NCBI GenBank assembly: GCA_936936565.1 | Contig: CAKZIX010000119.1 | Span: 17,189 to 81,188 of the forward strand | Reading direction: 5' to 3' | Length of the DNA: 64,000 nucleotides | Source: an uncultured Nocardiaceae bacterium | GTDB taxonomy: Bacteria > Actinomycetota > Actinomycetes > Mycobacteriales > Mycobacteriaceae | Shown here: positions 15,695 to 23,600 of the stretch, piece after piece | Numbering within the stretch: the first letter of the stretch is position 1 | Layout of the letters: every line of letters begins with the position of its first letter | Notes under the pieces: generated by a model | Database searches by the model: none | What the model was told of the DNA's origin: nothing | Seen by the model: the letters and a program-made list of their open reading frames with translations, nothing else | Translations under genes and position numbers: made by a program

Positions 15695-18178
15695 TCAGCC
15701 CCGCGCCATGTCGACGAATCGGCTCAGGTGCAGTTGGTGGGCGACCGTGATCGTCGCGGTGGGCCCGTTGCGGTGCTTGCCGAGGATCAGATCGGCCTCG
15801 CCGCCGCGGGGATCGTCGCGCTCGAAGGCATCCGGGCGGTGCAGCAGGATGACCATGTCGGCGTCCTGCTCGAGCGAGCCGGACTCGCGCAGATCGCTGA
15901 CCATCGGGCGCTTGTCGGTGCGCTGCTCGGGGCCACGGTTGAGCTGGCTGATCGCGACCACGGGCACCTCGAGCTCCTTGGCGAGCAGCTTGAGCGAACG
16001 GGAGAACTCGGACACTTCCTGCTGGCGCGACTCCACTTTTTTGCCCGACGTCATCAGCTGCAGGTAGTCCACCACCACCAGCTTCAGGTCGTGGCGCTGC
16101 TTCAAACGCCGTGCCTTGGCACGGATTTCCATCATCGTGAGATTCGGTGAGTCGTCCACGAACAGTGGCGCCTCGGCGATCTCGCTCATCCGCCGGGCCA
16201 GGCGCGTCCAGTCGTCGTCGCTCATCCGGCCGGCGCGCATGTCGCCGAGCTTGATCTTGGCCTCGGCGGACAACAACCGCATGACGATTTCGGTGCGGCT
16301 CATTTCCAGCGAGAAGATCACGCTCGCCAACCCGTGCTTGACCGAGCACGACCGCATGAAATCCATGCCGAGCGTGGAGTTGTGGGTGGGCACCATGCTG
16401 CGCCCGGCCAGATACAGGTGCGCGGGATTGTCCACCTCGACGCAGCGCACCGGCACGCTGGGCATCCGGCGCACGTCCACGATGTAGCGCGCGACCGCCC
16501 GATCGGCGGCGTATCCGACGCGACGTTCCTTGTGCTGCAACAACTTCGACGGCAACGCGAACACGTCGTCGTCAGCGTGGAAGACCAGCTTGACCTCTTC
16601 GCCGCGGGCTTTGCGCCGGTGCACGTGATATCCGAGCCCGGCAAGCAGCTCGGACACGCTGTCGGCCATAGGTTCGTCCAGCACGATCTTGACCGCGCCG
16701 TCGGAAGTGACGGCGGCGCACATGTCGAGCAGGCCGGCCAGCAGGTCCCGGCGCTGCGCCTGTGAGGCCCGCAGGTACTGCAACGGGATGTGTTTCTTGC
16801 CGAGCACGCCCATCGCCCGCAATCGCACGTCGACGCTGCCGACAGCCTCGCAGCAACCGCGCCGCGCGCGCAGCAACACGGCCCGCTTTCCGCATTGCGG
16901 GCAGGTGGTGGAGCTGAACTCGGTGCAGCAGATGAGGCAGTGCCGCAGCGCGCTCGTCTCGTCGGGGGCCAACTGCAGGTAGTAGCGCTCCAGCACGGTG
17001 GGCGAGGCCACCGCATCGACGTGCTCGGCCTCGATGCGCGCCACGATCTCGTGCTCGCTGCAGTTGATCTGTGCCGAGGTGGCCACGTCGCCGCCCAGCC
17101 ACACGCCGAACGTGTACGGCGGCACCGGCAGTTCGGCGGTGGGTAGCTCGAGCGCTGCGGTGTTGAGCACCGCATGGTTGGGCCGGCGGTCGGTGAGCCC
17201 GCCGCGCAGCGTGCCGGAAATCTCGGCGGTGGTGCGGATTTCACTCAGCCGGGACGCCGAACGGGTCCGGGTGAGCCACTGGTGCTGCTCGTCGGCGATC
17301 ACCACGGTACCGTCGGAGAACTCCACCTCGTAGCACGGCCGGTCCGCCATGACCTCGGTGGCTGCGACCACGCGGGTGGGACGGCCGTCGGCATCGAGCA
17401 GGAAGTCACCCACCGACACCGCGCCCATGGTGGTCCACCCGGTAGGTGTGGCCAGCGGCGTATCCAGCGCCAGCGCCTTGCCGACACCGGGGCGCGCCGC
17501 GACGATGATCATCTGCCCGGGATGCAGGCCGTTGGTGACCTCGTCGAGTTCGGCGAAGCCGGTGGGCACGCCGAGCGAGATGCCGCCGCGGCTGGCGATC
17601 GAATCGATCTCGTCCATGGTGGGCTGGAGCAGGTGCTCGAGCTGCACGAAATCCTCGGACGTGCGCCGCTCGGTGACCTCGTACAGCTCGGCCTGCGAGC
17701 GGTCCACCACGTCGGCCACGTCCTGGCCGTCGGCGCCGGCGTAGCCGTACTGGACGATGCGCGTGCCGGCCGAGACGAGCCGGCGCAGGATGGCCTTGTC
17801 GGCGACGATCTTGGCGTAGTAGCCGGCGTTCGCCGCCGTGGGCACCGTCTGGGTGAGGGTGATCAGGTAGGTGGGCCCGCCCACCCGGCGCAGCTCGCCG
17901 CGCTTCTCCAGCTCCGCGGCGACCGTGACGGGGTCCGCCGGTTCACCGCGCCCGTAGAGGTCCAGGATCGCCTCGTACACGCACTCGTGCGCAGGCCGGT
18001 AGAAATCGCCCGGGCGCAACGCCTCCAACACATCTGCGATCGCATCTTTGGACAGCAACATCCCACCGAGCACCGATTGCTCGGCAGCCATGTCGTGCGG
18101 AGGCTGACGCCCGAAGTCTTCTCCCACCGGAGGCTCTTCGGCGTAGTCCGCGTGCCCACGATCATCGACAACCGCCAA
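15695..18178 (-). CDS. dnaB: Replicative DNA helicase DnaB interrupted by an intein
   Basis: Hexameric 5'-3' helicase that unwinds the replication fork. The 827-residue precursor comprises an N-terminal helicase-loader/primase-binding domain (residues 30-170), a linker, and the RecA-like motor. The motor's Walker A is split by an intein after PGVGK (residue 234) and resumes at STLGMDF (residue 601). Walker B is VVVDYLQL. Mature DnaB would be about 461 residues. The motor site LRESG-S, where the M. tuberculosis DnaB intein sits, is uninterrupted here. The start is TTG at 18178 (LAVVDDRGH; M. tuberculosis DnaB begins MAVVDD), with AAAGGA upstream. The gene lies downstream of rplI across a 564-bp gap, in the same order as Rv0053-Rv0058. 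Confidence 0.96.
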   Translation of the reverse strand: MAVVDDRGHADYAEEPPVGEDFGRQPPHDMAAEQSVLGGMLLSKDAIADVLEALRPGDFYRPAHECVYEAILDLYGRGEPADPVTVAAELEKRGELRRVGGPTYLITLTQTVPTAANAGYYAKIVADKAILRRLVSAGTRIVQYGYAGADGQDVADVVDRSQAELYEVTERRTSEDFVQLEHLLQPTMDEIDSIASRGGISLGVPTGFAELDEVTNGLHPGQMIIVAARPGVGKALALDTPLATPTGWTTMGAVSVGDFLLDADGRPTRVVAATEVMADRPCYEVEFSDGTVVIADEQHQWLTRTRSASRLSEIRTTAEISGTLRGGLTDRRPNHAVLNTAALELPTAELPVPPYTFGVWLGGDVATSAQINCSEHEIVARIEAEHVDAVASPTVLERYYLQLAPDETSALRHCLICCTEFSSTTCPQCGKRAVLLRARRGCCEAVGSVDVRLRAMGVLGKKHIPLQYLRASQAQRRDLLAGLLDMCAAVTSDGAVKIVLDEPMADSVSELLAGLGYHVHRRKARGEEVKLVFHADDDVFALPSKLLQHKERRVGYAADRAVARYIVDVRRMPSVPVRCVEVDNPAHLYLAGRSMVPTHNSTLGMDFMRSCSVKHGLASVIFSLEMSRTEIVMRLLSAEAKIKLGDMRAGRMSDDDWTRLARRMSEIAEAPLFVDDSPNLTMMEIRAKARRLKQRHDLKLVVVDYLQLMTSGKKVESRQQEVSEFSRSLKLLAKELEVPVVAISQLNRGPEQRTDKRPMVSDLRESGSLEQDADMVILLHRPDAFERDDPRGGEADLILGKHRNGPTATITVAHQLHLSRFVDMARG
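16379..17476 (-). other. Class 3 intein in the DnaB P-loop, with decayed homing endonuclease
   Basis: Residues 235-600 of the DnaB precursor (366 aa) form a self-splicing intein. It begins with Ala (ALALDTPLATPTG) instead of Cys/Ser and ends VPTHN before Ser+1. The class 3 'WCT' triad is present: Trp301 in DEQHQWLTR (block B), Cys579 in PVRCVEVD (block F) and Thr598 in MVPTHN (block G). Class 3 inteins start splicing from the block F Cys. Two LAGLIDADG-like motifs remain. FGVWLGGDV keeps its acidic residue, but LAGLLDMCA has Cys where the second catalytic Asp should be, so nuclease activity is probably lost. A CxxC...CxxC cluster (CLICCTEF, TTCPQCGK) suggests an inserted zinc ribbon. Confidence 0.9.
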
Positions 18179-18345
18179 CTCGACCGTCCTTTCGCCACAC
18201 TAGGTGCCGCCCCGCCCGGCCTAACGTTTACTCCTGACCACCGACAATTCCCGCCACACGGTCGATGCTCGAAAGACGCTCGCACGAACTTAAGGTGCAA
18301 ATCTCGGGGGACAAAATGCAGTTGTTGATAAATCTGGGGATGGCC

Positions 18346-18463
18346 TGTGGACAGGTTGGGGAAGCCGTGTGCACCGGGTGGGGACAACCTGGGGACAACC
18401 CAATGTCACTCGGCCATAGGTCCAGGCAGACGCGCGATCTGCCTGTTCATGGGGTGTGGATGA
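18346..18463 (-). promoter_or_regulatory. Cluster of DnaA-box-like nonamers upstream of dnaB
   Basis: Within the 564-bp gap between rplI and dnaB, four near-matches to the actinobacterial DnaA box TTGTCCACA lie in the same orientation. They are TGTGGACAG at 18346, TGGGGACAA at 18379 and 18390 (an 11-bp tandem repeat TGGGGACAACC), and TGTGGATGA near 18455. The surrounding DNA is relatively AT-rich. Binding by DnaA to control dnaB is possible. No dnaA or dnaN gene is present, so this is not claimed as the origin. I see no gene in the rest of 18179-18742. Confidence 0.4.
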
Positions 18464-18700
18464 ATGAAATTTCGGCGTGTCGCAAAAGTTGCCAACTCGG
18501 GCGTGTTGGGTAAACAGCGCGTGGCGTGCAATATGATGTGCGTCACAAGTCAATCGGTTTGTTTTATTCCGCAGACGCGCACCCCAAGATCGATTCTGAA
18601 CGTTTGCCAGAAACGTCGTCTAGGGGCCACCCGAGGGTGTGCGCGACCGCTGGACGGCTGCGCCGGCGCCGGAGCCTGCGTGTCCGGCTCGGAAACGACA

Positions 18701-18732
18701 CGAGCCCCGGACGACAGCGCGTCCGGGGCTCG
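18701..18732 (-). terminator. Hairpin terminator after rplI
   Basis: CGAGCCCCGGACG (18701-18713) pairs perfectly with 18720-18732 around a 6-nt loop, 10 bp past the rplI stop. It separates the ribosomal protein/ssb operon from dnaB. Confidence 0.82.
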
Positions 18733-18742
18733 GTGCCCGATG

Positions 18743-19198
18743 TCAGCTGGCGGCGACGTTCAGGTTGAACTTCGCGGCCACGTCGGGGTGCAGCTGCACG
18801 ATCACCTGGTGCTTGCCGGTGGTCTTGATGTGCGACTTGGGCAGCTCGATGCTGCGCTTGTCGACAACCGGGCCACCGGCCGACTTGATGGCCGCGGCCA
18901 CGTCCGACTGGGTGACCGAACCGAAGAGCTTGCCGGAATCGCCGGCCGTCTTGACCGTGACGGTGACCGCCTCGAGGCCCTCGATGGCCTGCTTCAGCTC
19001 GTTGGCGTGCTCGAGGTTGCGCACCTTGCGCGCGTCCTGCGCGCGACGGATGCCGTCGACCTGCTTCTGCGCGCCGCGGGTGGCCACGATGGCCAGGCCG
19101 CGCGGCAGCAGGAAGTTGCGGCCGTAGCCGTCCTTGACTTCCACGGTGTCGCCAGGCGCGCCGAGGTTGTCGACGTCAGCGGTGAGAATGAGCTTCAT
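18743..19198 (-). CDS. rplI: 50S ribosomal protein L9
   Basis: A 151-residue ribosomal protein that binds 23S rRNA with its N-domain. The start MKLILTADVDNLG and the signature GDTVEVKDGYGRNFLLPRGLA are diagnostic. A long central helix (RAQDARKVRNLEHANELKQAIEG in part) links to the C-terminal domain (LFGSVTQSDVAAAI). It follows rpsR by 14 bp in the rpsF-ssb-rpsR-rplI operon and is followed by a strong terminator. Confidence 0.98.
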   Translation of the reverse strand: MKLILTADVDNLGAPGDTVEVKDGYGRNFLLPRGLAIVATRGAQKQVDGIRRAQDARKVRNLEHANELKQAIEGLEAVTVTVKTAGDSGKLFGSVTQSDVAAAIKSAGGPVVDKRSIELPKSHIKTTGKHQVIVQLHPDVAAKFNLNVAAS

Positions 19199-19212
19199 GT
19201 GTCGTTCCCTCC

Positions 19213-19458
19213 TCAGCGTCCGGTGGTGACGTAGGGCAGCAACGCAACCTCACGCGAGTTCTTCACCGCGATGGCGATGTCGCGCTGGTGCTGCACGCAG
19301 TTACCGGTGACCCGGCGGGCCCGGATCTTGCCGCGATCGCTGATGAACTTGCGCAGCAGCGTCGTGTCTTTGTAATCGATGGCGGTCGGGTTCTTGTCCT
19401 TGCAGAAGGCGCAGGGCTTCTTCTTCTGCACCTTCTCGCGCAGTGGTGCCTTGGGCAT
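19213..19458 (-). CDS. rpsR: 30S ribosomal protein S18, zinc-binding (C+) form
   Basis: An 81-residue S18 with the pairing motif KKKPCAFCKD and a third Cys in VTGNCVQHQRD, so this is the zinc-type paralogue. Mycobacteria also carry a Cys-less copy induced by zinc starvation, which is not seen in this window. The ATG at 19458 has a TTGGAGAA ribosome site. It sits 22 bp after ssb and 14 bp before rplI. Confidence 0.97.
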   Translation of the reverse strand: MPKAPLREKVQKKKPCAFCKDKNPTAIDYKDTTLLRKFISDRGKIRARRVTGNCVQHQRDIAIAVKNSREVALLPYVTTGR

Positions 19459-19480
19459 CGGTGTTCTCCAAAAGTGTTGT

Positions 19481-19993
19481 CTAGAAAGGTGGTTCGTCGT
19501 CCACCCGGGAGCTGTAGCCGCCGCCACCAGCCGGTGGCGCGCTGCCCCACGGGTCGTCCGCGGGTGCCTGTCGGGAAGCGGGTGCACTCGAGAAGCCGGC
19601 GTTTCCGGAACCGCCGGAACCGCCGCCACGGCTGGCCTTGTTGACCTTCGCCGTCGCGTACCGCAGCGAGGGGCCGATCTCGTCGACCTCCAGTTCCACC
19701 ACGGTGCGCTTCTCGCCCTCGCGCGTCTCGTACGAGCGCTGCTTGAGCCGGCCGGACACGATCACCCGCGAGCCTCGCGTGAGGCTTTCGGCCACGTTCT
19801 CCGCCGCCTCGCGCCAGATGTTGCAGCGCAAGAACAGGGCCTCGCCGTCTTTCCATTCATTGGTATTACGGTCGAAGGTCCGCGGGGTGGAAGCCACCGT
19901 GAAGTTGGCTACCGCCGCACCCGCCGGGGTGAAACGCAGCTCCGGGTCTGCCGTCAGGTTTCCGATGACGGTGATGACCGTGTCGCCTGCCAT
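19481..19993 (-). CDS. ssb: Single-stranded DNA-binding protein
   Basis: A tetrameric SSB that protects single-stranded DNA in replication and repair. The protein starts MAGDTVITVIGNLTADPELRF and carries an OB fold over the first 115 residues (NIWREAAENVAESL, TRGSRVIVSGRLKQRSYE). A Gly-rich disordered tail follows and ends in the acidic tip DDEPPF that recruits partners. I chose the ATG at 19993, six bases after GGAAAGG; a TTG two codons earlier is out of place. The location between rpsF and rpsR is the standard actinobacterial arrangement. Confidence 0.97.
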   Translation of the reverse strand: MAGDTVITVIGNLTADPELRFTPAGAAVANFTVASTPRTFDRNTNEWKDGEALFLRCNIWREAAENVAESLTRGSRVIVSGRLKQRSYETREGEKRTVVELEVDEIGPSLRYATAKVNKASRGGGSGGSGNAGFSSAPASRQAPADDPWGSAPPAGGGGYSSRVDDEPPF

Positions 19994-20059
19994 GTGCAAC
20001 CTTTCCGAAGGGAGTCTTTCGTCGGTTCAGAGCCTAGGCCCAGATCCCGACAGGAAAGC

Positions 20060-20350
20060 TCACTTCTTGTCGTTACGCAGCACCTTGGTACGCAGGACGG
20101 ACTCGTTCAGGCCGAGCTGACGGTCGAGCTCGCTGACCGTGGCCGGCTCGGCCGAGATGTCGATGACGGCGTAGATGCCCTCGGAATGCTTGGCGATCTC
20201 GTAGGCAAGACGACGCTTGCCCCAGATGTCGACCTTGTCGACCTTGCCACCATCCTGGCGCACCACATTGAGGAACGTTTCCAGAGACGGGGCGACGGTA
20301 CGCTCGTCCAGACTGGGATCGAGAATGACCATCAGTTCATATTTACGCAC
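20060..20350 (-). CDS. rpsF: 30S ribosomal protein S6
   Basis: A 96-residue S6 with the opening MRKYELMVILDPSLDERTV and the typical DIWGKRRLAYEIAKHSEGIY strand-helix region. S6 pairs with S18 on the 30S platform. The start is GTG at 20350 with an extended AGGAGGTGATGAGG leader. It heads the rpsF-ssb-rpsR-rplI operon, and its promoter must lie in the repeat-bearing gap 20351-20688. Confidence 0.97.
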   Translation of the reverse strand: MRKYELMVILDPSLDERTVAPSLETFLNVVRQDGGKVDKVDIWGKRRLAYEIAKHSEGIYAVIDISAEPATVSELDRQLGLNESVLRTKVLRNDKK

Positions 20351-20531
20351 GGGACCTCATCACCTCCTATGGACTGTGAACGGCTACGGACTTTCCGCAG
20401 CAGGAGGGTCCTGTCGCTCTCGACACAGGCGTCGAGCAACCTTGCAAGAGTACAGCAGGGCCATCCGACCTGCGAAATCGCCGAATCCCGCCAGGCCGCG
20501 CGCGATATCAGCCCGCGCGCGGTGATGTAGT

Positions 20532-20584
20532 GGACGTACCGCGGAACATCCCGCGACGCAGGAGCGGGGCTGTTCAGCGGTGTC
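20532..20584. repeat. 53-bp direct repeat, copy 1
   Basis: Begins GGACGTACCGCGGAACATCC and is identical over 53 bp to 20623-20675. The two copies start 91 bp apart in the gap between the divergent rpsF and membrane glycosyltransferase genes. Short internal palindromes (GTACCGCGGAAC and CCGCGACGCAGGAGCGG) suggest protein binding or hairpins. Confidence 0.85.
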
Positions 20585-20622
20585 GCACGCGCGGAGCCTG
20601 CGAAGCGCGTAATCGAATACCG

Positions 20623-20675
20623 GGACGTACCGCGGAACATCCCGCGACGCAGGAGCGGGGCTGTTCAGCGGTGTC
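20623..20675. repeat. 53-bp direct repeat, copy 2
   Basis: An exact copy of 20532-20584. It ends 14 bp before the start codon of the glycosyltransferase gene at 20689, so it overlaps that gene's promoter or leader. No other gene is seen in 20351-20688. Confidence 0.85.
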
Positions 20676-20688
20676 CTAGGCTTGGCGC

Positions 20689-22041
20689 ATGCGCCGCACC
20701 GGACCGTCGACGACGATCGTCGCCGTGGTGGTACTGCTGTGCGGGCTGACCTTGTCGCTGGGCTATCTCAACAAGGCGCGCTGCGCGGGATCGCCGTACG
20801 ACGACAATGGGCGCTCGCTGGTGTTCGACACCATCAAGGACAGCGACGTCTGCTACTCCGACATCCAGTTCCTGTGGCTCGGCCGCGACATCGACAAGCA
20901 CGTCTTTCCGTACGTGGACGGCGGCATCACCCCGGACGGGCTGCTCACCGGCGGCTCGGTGGAATACCCGGTGCTGTCGGGGGCGCTGATGTGGCTGGGC
21001 GCCATCGGCGCGCACACCGACGCGCAGTTCCTGTTCAACAGCGCACTGTTGCTGGCCCCGTTCGCGTTGCTCACCGCGTGGATGCTGGGCCGCTTGTCCG
21101 GCCGGTACGCCCTGTTGTGGTCGATCGGGCCGCCGCTGGTGCTCTATGCCTTCCACAACTGGGAACTCCCGGTGGTCTTCACCGCCGTCGCTGCCGTCTA
21201 TGTCGTTACCCGACAACGCTTTTCGTTGCGCACGCGAGCGGTGGTGGCGGCCGTGCTGCTCGGCCTCGGGTTCTGTTTGAAGCTGTATCCCGGCGTCTTC
21301 GTCTTGCCGCTGGCGTTGTACGTGCTGGCCAAGGGCCGCGACGAGATCGGGCGCTACGACGTGCGCGGCGCGCTCGCCGTGATCGGCTCGGCGGTGGCCA
21401 CCGTCGTGGCGGTCAACCTGCCGTTCGCGATCGCCGGCTACACCGGGTGGCTGGCCTCGTTCACCTTCCAGCAGCAACGCCGCGCCGACATCACCACCAA
21501 CACCATCTGGTACTGGGGCCTGCGCCCGCTGTTCCTTCACGACGAGCCTGGCGAGAACGCATTCCAGACACTGGTTTCCATCGCTTCGCCGACATTGATC
21601 CTGGGCTCGTTCGCGCTCGCGCTGTGGCTCGGCTGGAAGCGCTACCACGCCACCGAAAGCTATCCGTGGATCAACGTCAGCGCCGCGATGCTGTGTGGAT
21701 TCCTCTTGTTCCACAAAGTGCATTCGCCGCAGTACACACTGTGGTTGATCCCGTTCCTGGTGTTGCTCAGCGTGCCCTGGTCGACCATCGCGGCATACCT
21801 GGTAGCCGACGCCGCCGTCGGCATCGGCGTGTTTCGCTACTTCTACGCGCTCGCGATCGACCAGGACGTCGAGCTCGCCCAAGGCGTGGTGCAGTTCGGC
21901 GTGTGGGGACGCGCGGTCCTGCTCGCCTGGCTCTTCTTCGCGTTCCTGCGCGCGCCGCTGCGGGTACCGCTCGACGATTCCGAACCCACAGCCGTCGCTT
22001 CGTCCGGCAAGCTCGTCGGGTCGGCGCCCGCACCCGCCTGA
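20689..22041 (+). CDS. Polyprenyl-phosphate-dependent membrane glycosyltransferase (GT87-like)
   Basis: A 450-residue integral membrane protein with about ten hydrophobic segments. It resembles actinobacterial mannosyl/arabinosyl transferases of the GT-C superfamily (GT87). Supporting features are the acidic loop after TM1 (CYSDIQFLWLGRDI), EYPVLSGALMW, and the late LLFHKVHSPQYTLWLIPFLVLL, a motif shared with the second such gene at 37852. Such enzymes transfer sugars from polyprenyl-phosphate donors on the outer face of the membrane during wall glycan synthesis. It is a diverged paralogue of 37852-39420. It reads away from rpsF, with copy 2 of the 53-bp repeat in its leader. Confidence 0.82.
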   Translation: MRRTGPSTTIVAVVVLLCGLTLSLGYLNKARCAGSPYDDNGRSLVFDTIKDSDVCYSDIQFLWLGRDIDKHVFPYVDGGITPDGLLTGGSVEYPVLSGALMWLGAIGAHTDAQFLFNSALLLAPFALLTAWMLGRLSGRYALLWSIGPPLVLYAFHNWELPVVFTAVAAVYVVTRQRFSLRTRAVVAAVLLGLGFCLKLYPGVFVLPLALYVLAKGRDEIGRYDVRGALAVIGSAVATVVAVNLPFAIAGYTGWLASFTFQQQRRADITTNTIWYWGLRPLFLHDEPGENAFQTLVSIASPTLILGSFALALWLGWKRYHATESYPWINVSAAMLCGFLLFHKVHSPQYTLWLIPFLVLLSVPWSTIAAYLVADAAVGIGVFRYFYALAIDQDVELAQGVVQFGVWGRAVLLAWLFFAFLRAPLRVPLDDSEPTAVASSGKLVGSAPAPA

Positions 22042-22202
22042 GCCGAAGTTACCGGGTCCGTTGCGTTTCGGGCAGCGCCTGCCGCGTTCTGCGCCCAGAC
22101 CCCGGCTTCGCGCCCGACCTCGTGCTTCGCGCCCCCCAATTCCGGGCGCAACTGACAGGCAGGCGCAAACGGCGAAGCAAGCCCAGGAACCACGAAAACG
22201 AC

Positions 22203-22232
22203 TGTGGGCCCGGCCTTTCGGCCGAGCCCACA
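22203..22232 (-). terminator. Hairpin terminator after the 28-codon ORF
   Basis: TGTGGGC-CGGCC pairs with GGCCG-GCCCACA around TTTC. On the minus strand it is followed by a T-rich GTCGTTTTCG. It starts 11 bp past the stop of the small ORF at 22244-22330 and also faces the end of the plus-strand glycosyltransferase gene. Confidence 0.7.
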
Positions 22233-22243
22233 CTGTTGGTCGT

Positions 22244-22330
22244 CTACGCCGGGGGCGGCGGAGGCGGCGGTGGCGCAAACGGGTTGGGCGAGTAATACGC
22301 CCAGCCCTGGAAGCCGAGTCCCCACACCAT
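22244..22330 (-). CDS. Possible 28-residue Trp/Pro-rich microprotein
   Basis: A short reading frame from the ATG at 22330 encodes MVWGLGFQGWAYYSPNPF, then Ala, a run of eight Pro and a final Ala. It has a good GAGGAG ribosome site eight bases upstream and a strong hairpin directly after the stop. The aromatic head and polyproline tail are unlike random high-GC sequence. It is not part of any longer gene on either strand. The function is unknown, and membrane or wall association is a guess. Confidence 0.5.
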   Translation of the reverse strand: MVWGLGFQGWAYYSPNPFAPPPPPPPPA

Positions 22331-22439
22331 GTGCTGTGCTCCTCGATTGATCGTGTGTGATCCCCGACACGTCAATCAAGAATACGTCAGCGCCGCCCCG
22401 CCGGTTCGATCGTTTTCCCGTCAGTTTCTCCGGCACCGG

Positions 22440-23513
22440 TTACACGGTGGCCGGCACCTGCTCGTCGTCGTTGCGCATCTCGCGACGGTTGCGCAGCACG
22501 CTGCTCACGTACGCCGCACCGATCAGCGCGACGCCCGTGAGGCCGGTGACGAGCTCGGGCACGTGGATGGTGCCGACAGTGATCAACAGGATCACCGCCA
22601 GCGCACCGATGGCCCAGTGCGCGCCGTGCTCGAGGAAGACGTACTCGTTGAGCGTGCCCCGGCGGACCAGGTACACCGTGATCGACCGGACGAACATCGC
22701 GCCGATGAAGCCGAGACCCAGGGCGATGATGATCGGGTCCGCGGTGATGGCGAAGGCGCCGATGACGCCGTCGAAGGAGAACGTCGCGTCGAGCACCTCG
22801 AGGTAGAGGAACAGGAAGAAGCCGGCCTTACCCGTCGCCTTCACGGCGGCCGAAGGACCCTGGTGATCTTCGGGATGGAACATCGAGCCCAGGCCGTCCA
22901 CCGCGATGTAGGTGATCAGGCCCAACAGGCCGGCGAACAGCACGGTGGCACGATTGTCCGGCTCGGCCAGGAACTCGGTGGCCAGAATCAGCGCGACACC
23001 GGCGACGACGACGGAGAGCTGGTCGAGCTTGCCGGCGCGGGCCAGCGGCCGCTCGATCCACGACAACCAGGTGATGTCGCGTTCCTCGAAAATGAAGTTC
23101 AGGAACAGCACCAGCAGGAACATGCCACCGAAGGCGGCGATCTGCGGGTGCGCAGCGGTGAGCAGTGATTCGTAGCTCTCCTGGCCCGAGCCCTCGGGCG
23201 GCGGGTTCAGCGCCAAATCGAATGCGCGCACCGGATCCAGGCCCGCGGTGATCCACACGATCGCCAGCGGGAAGATCAGGCGCATACCGAACACGGCGAT
23301 CAAGATGCCGACCGTCAAGAAGATGCGCTGCCAGAACGCGCTCATGCGCTCGAGGACCGTCGCGTTGATGACGGCGTTGTCGAACGACAGCGACACCTCG
23401 AGAATGCCGAGGATGGCGCACAACGCCAGCGCGGTGAGCCCGCCGTACAGATACGCCACGACCAGCGAGATGACGGTGACCCCGATGGACCAGCCGAAGA
23501 TGCGCATAACCAC
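22440..23513 (-). CDS. TerC-like integral membrane protein (DUF475 family)
   Basis: A 357-residue membrane protein with about nine spans. It has two TerC-family acidic motifs, LEVSLSFDNAVINATVL in an early helix and LDATFSFDGVIGAFAI in a later one. In TerC/YkoY/Alx relatives these lie in the membrane and are linked to metal (Mn2+) export during protein secretion or to tellurite resistance. The start is GTG at 23513 with AAAGGG eight bases upstream; an ATG two codons in is the alternative. It follows terD (23601-24179) in the same direction with a hairpin between them, so it may be the less expressed distal gene of a terD unit. Confidence 0.88.
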   Translation of the reverse strand: MVMRIFGWSIGVTVISLVVAYLYGGLTALALCAILGILEVSLSFDNAVINATVLERMSAFWQRIFLTVGILIAVFGMRLIFPLAIVWITAGLDPVRAFDLALNPPPEGSGQESYESLLTAAHPQIAAFGGMFLLVLFLNFIFEERDITWLSWIERPLARAGKLDQLSVVVAGVALILATEFLAEPDNRATVLFAGLLGLITYIAVDGLGSMFHPEDHQGPSAAVKATGKAGFFLFLYLEVLDATFSFDGVIGAFAITADPIIIALGLGFIGAMFVRSITVYLVRRGTLNEYVFLEHGAHWAIGALAVILLITVGTIHVPELVTGLTGVALIGAAYVSSVLRNRREMRNDDEQVPATV

Positions 23514-23548
23514 GGAGCGTGGCCCTTTCTCTATGTTGTGAGCATGGA

Positions 23549-23583
23549 GAATGCCTAGACCCCGATGTGGGATCTAGGCATTC
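23549..23583 (-). terminator. Hairpin between terD and the TerC-like gene
   Basis: GAATGCCTAGA (23549-23559) pairs perfectly with 23573-23583 over a 13-nt loop. It lies 17 bp after the terD stop and may end or attenuate transcription before the DUF475 gene. Confidence 0.7.
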
Positions 23584-23600
23584 GTCGAAATGCCGGGGAC

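Noticed and set aside
18179..18742. Chromosomal replication origin
   Set aside because: DnaA-like boxes are imperfect and few, and dnaA, dnaN and rpmH are not present.
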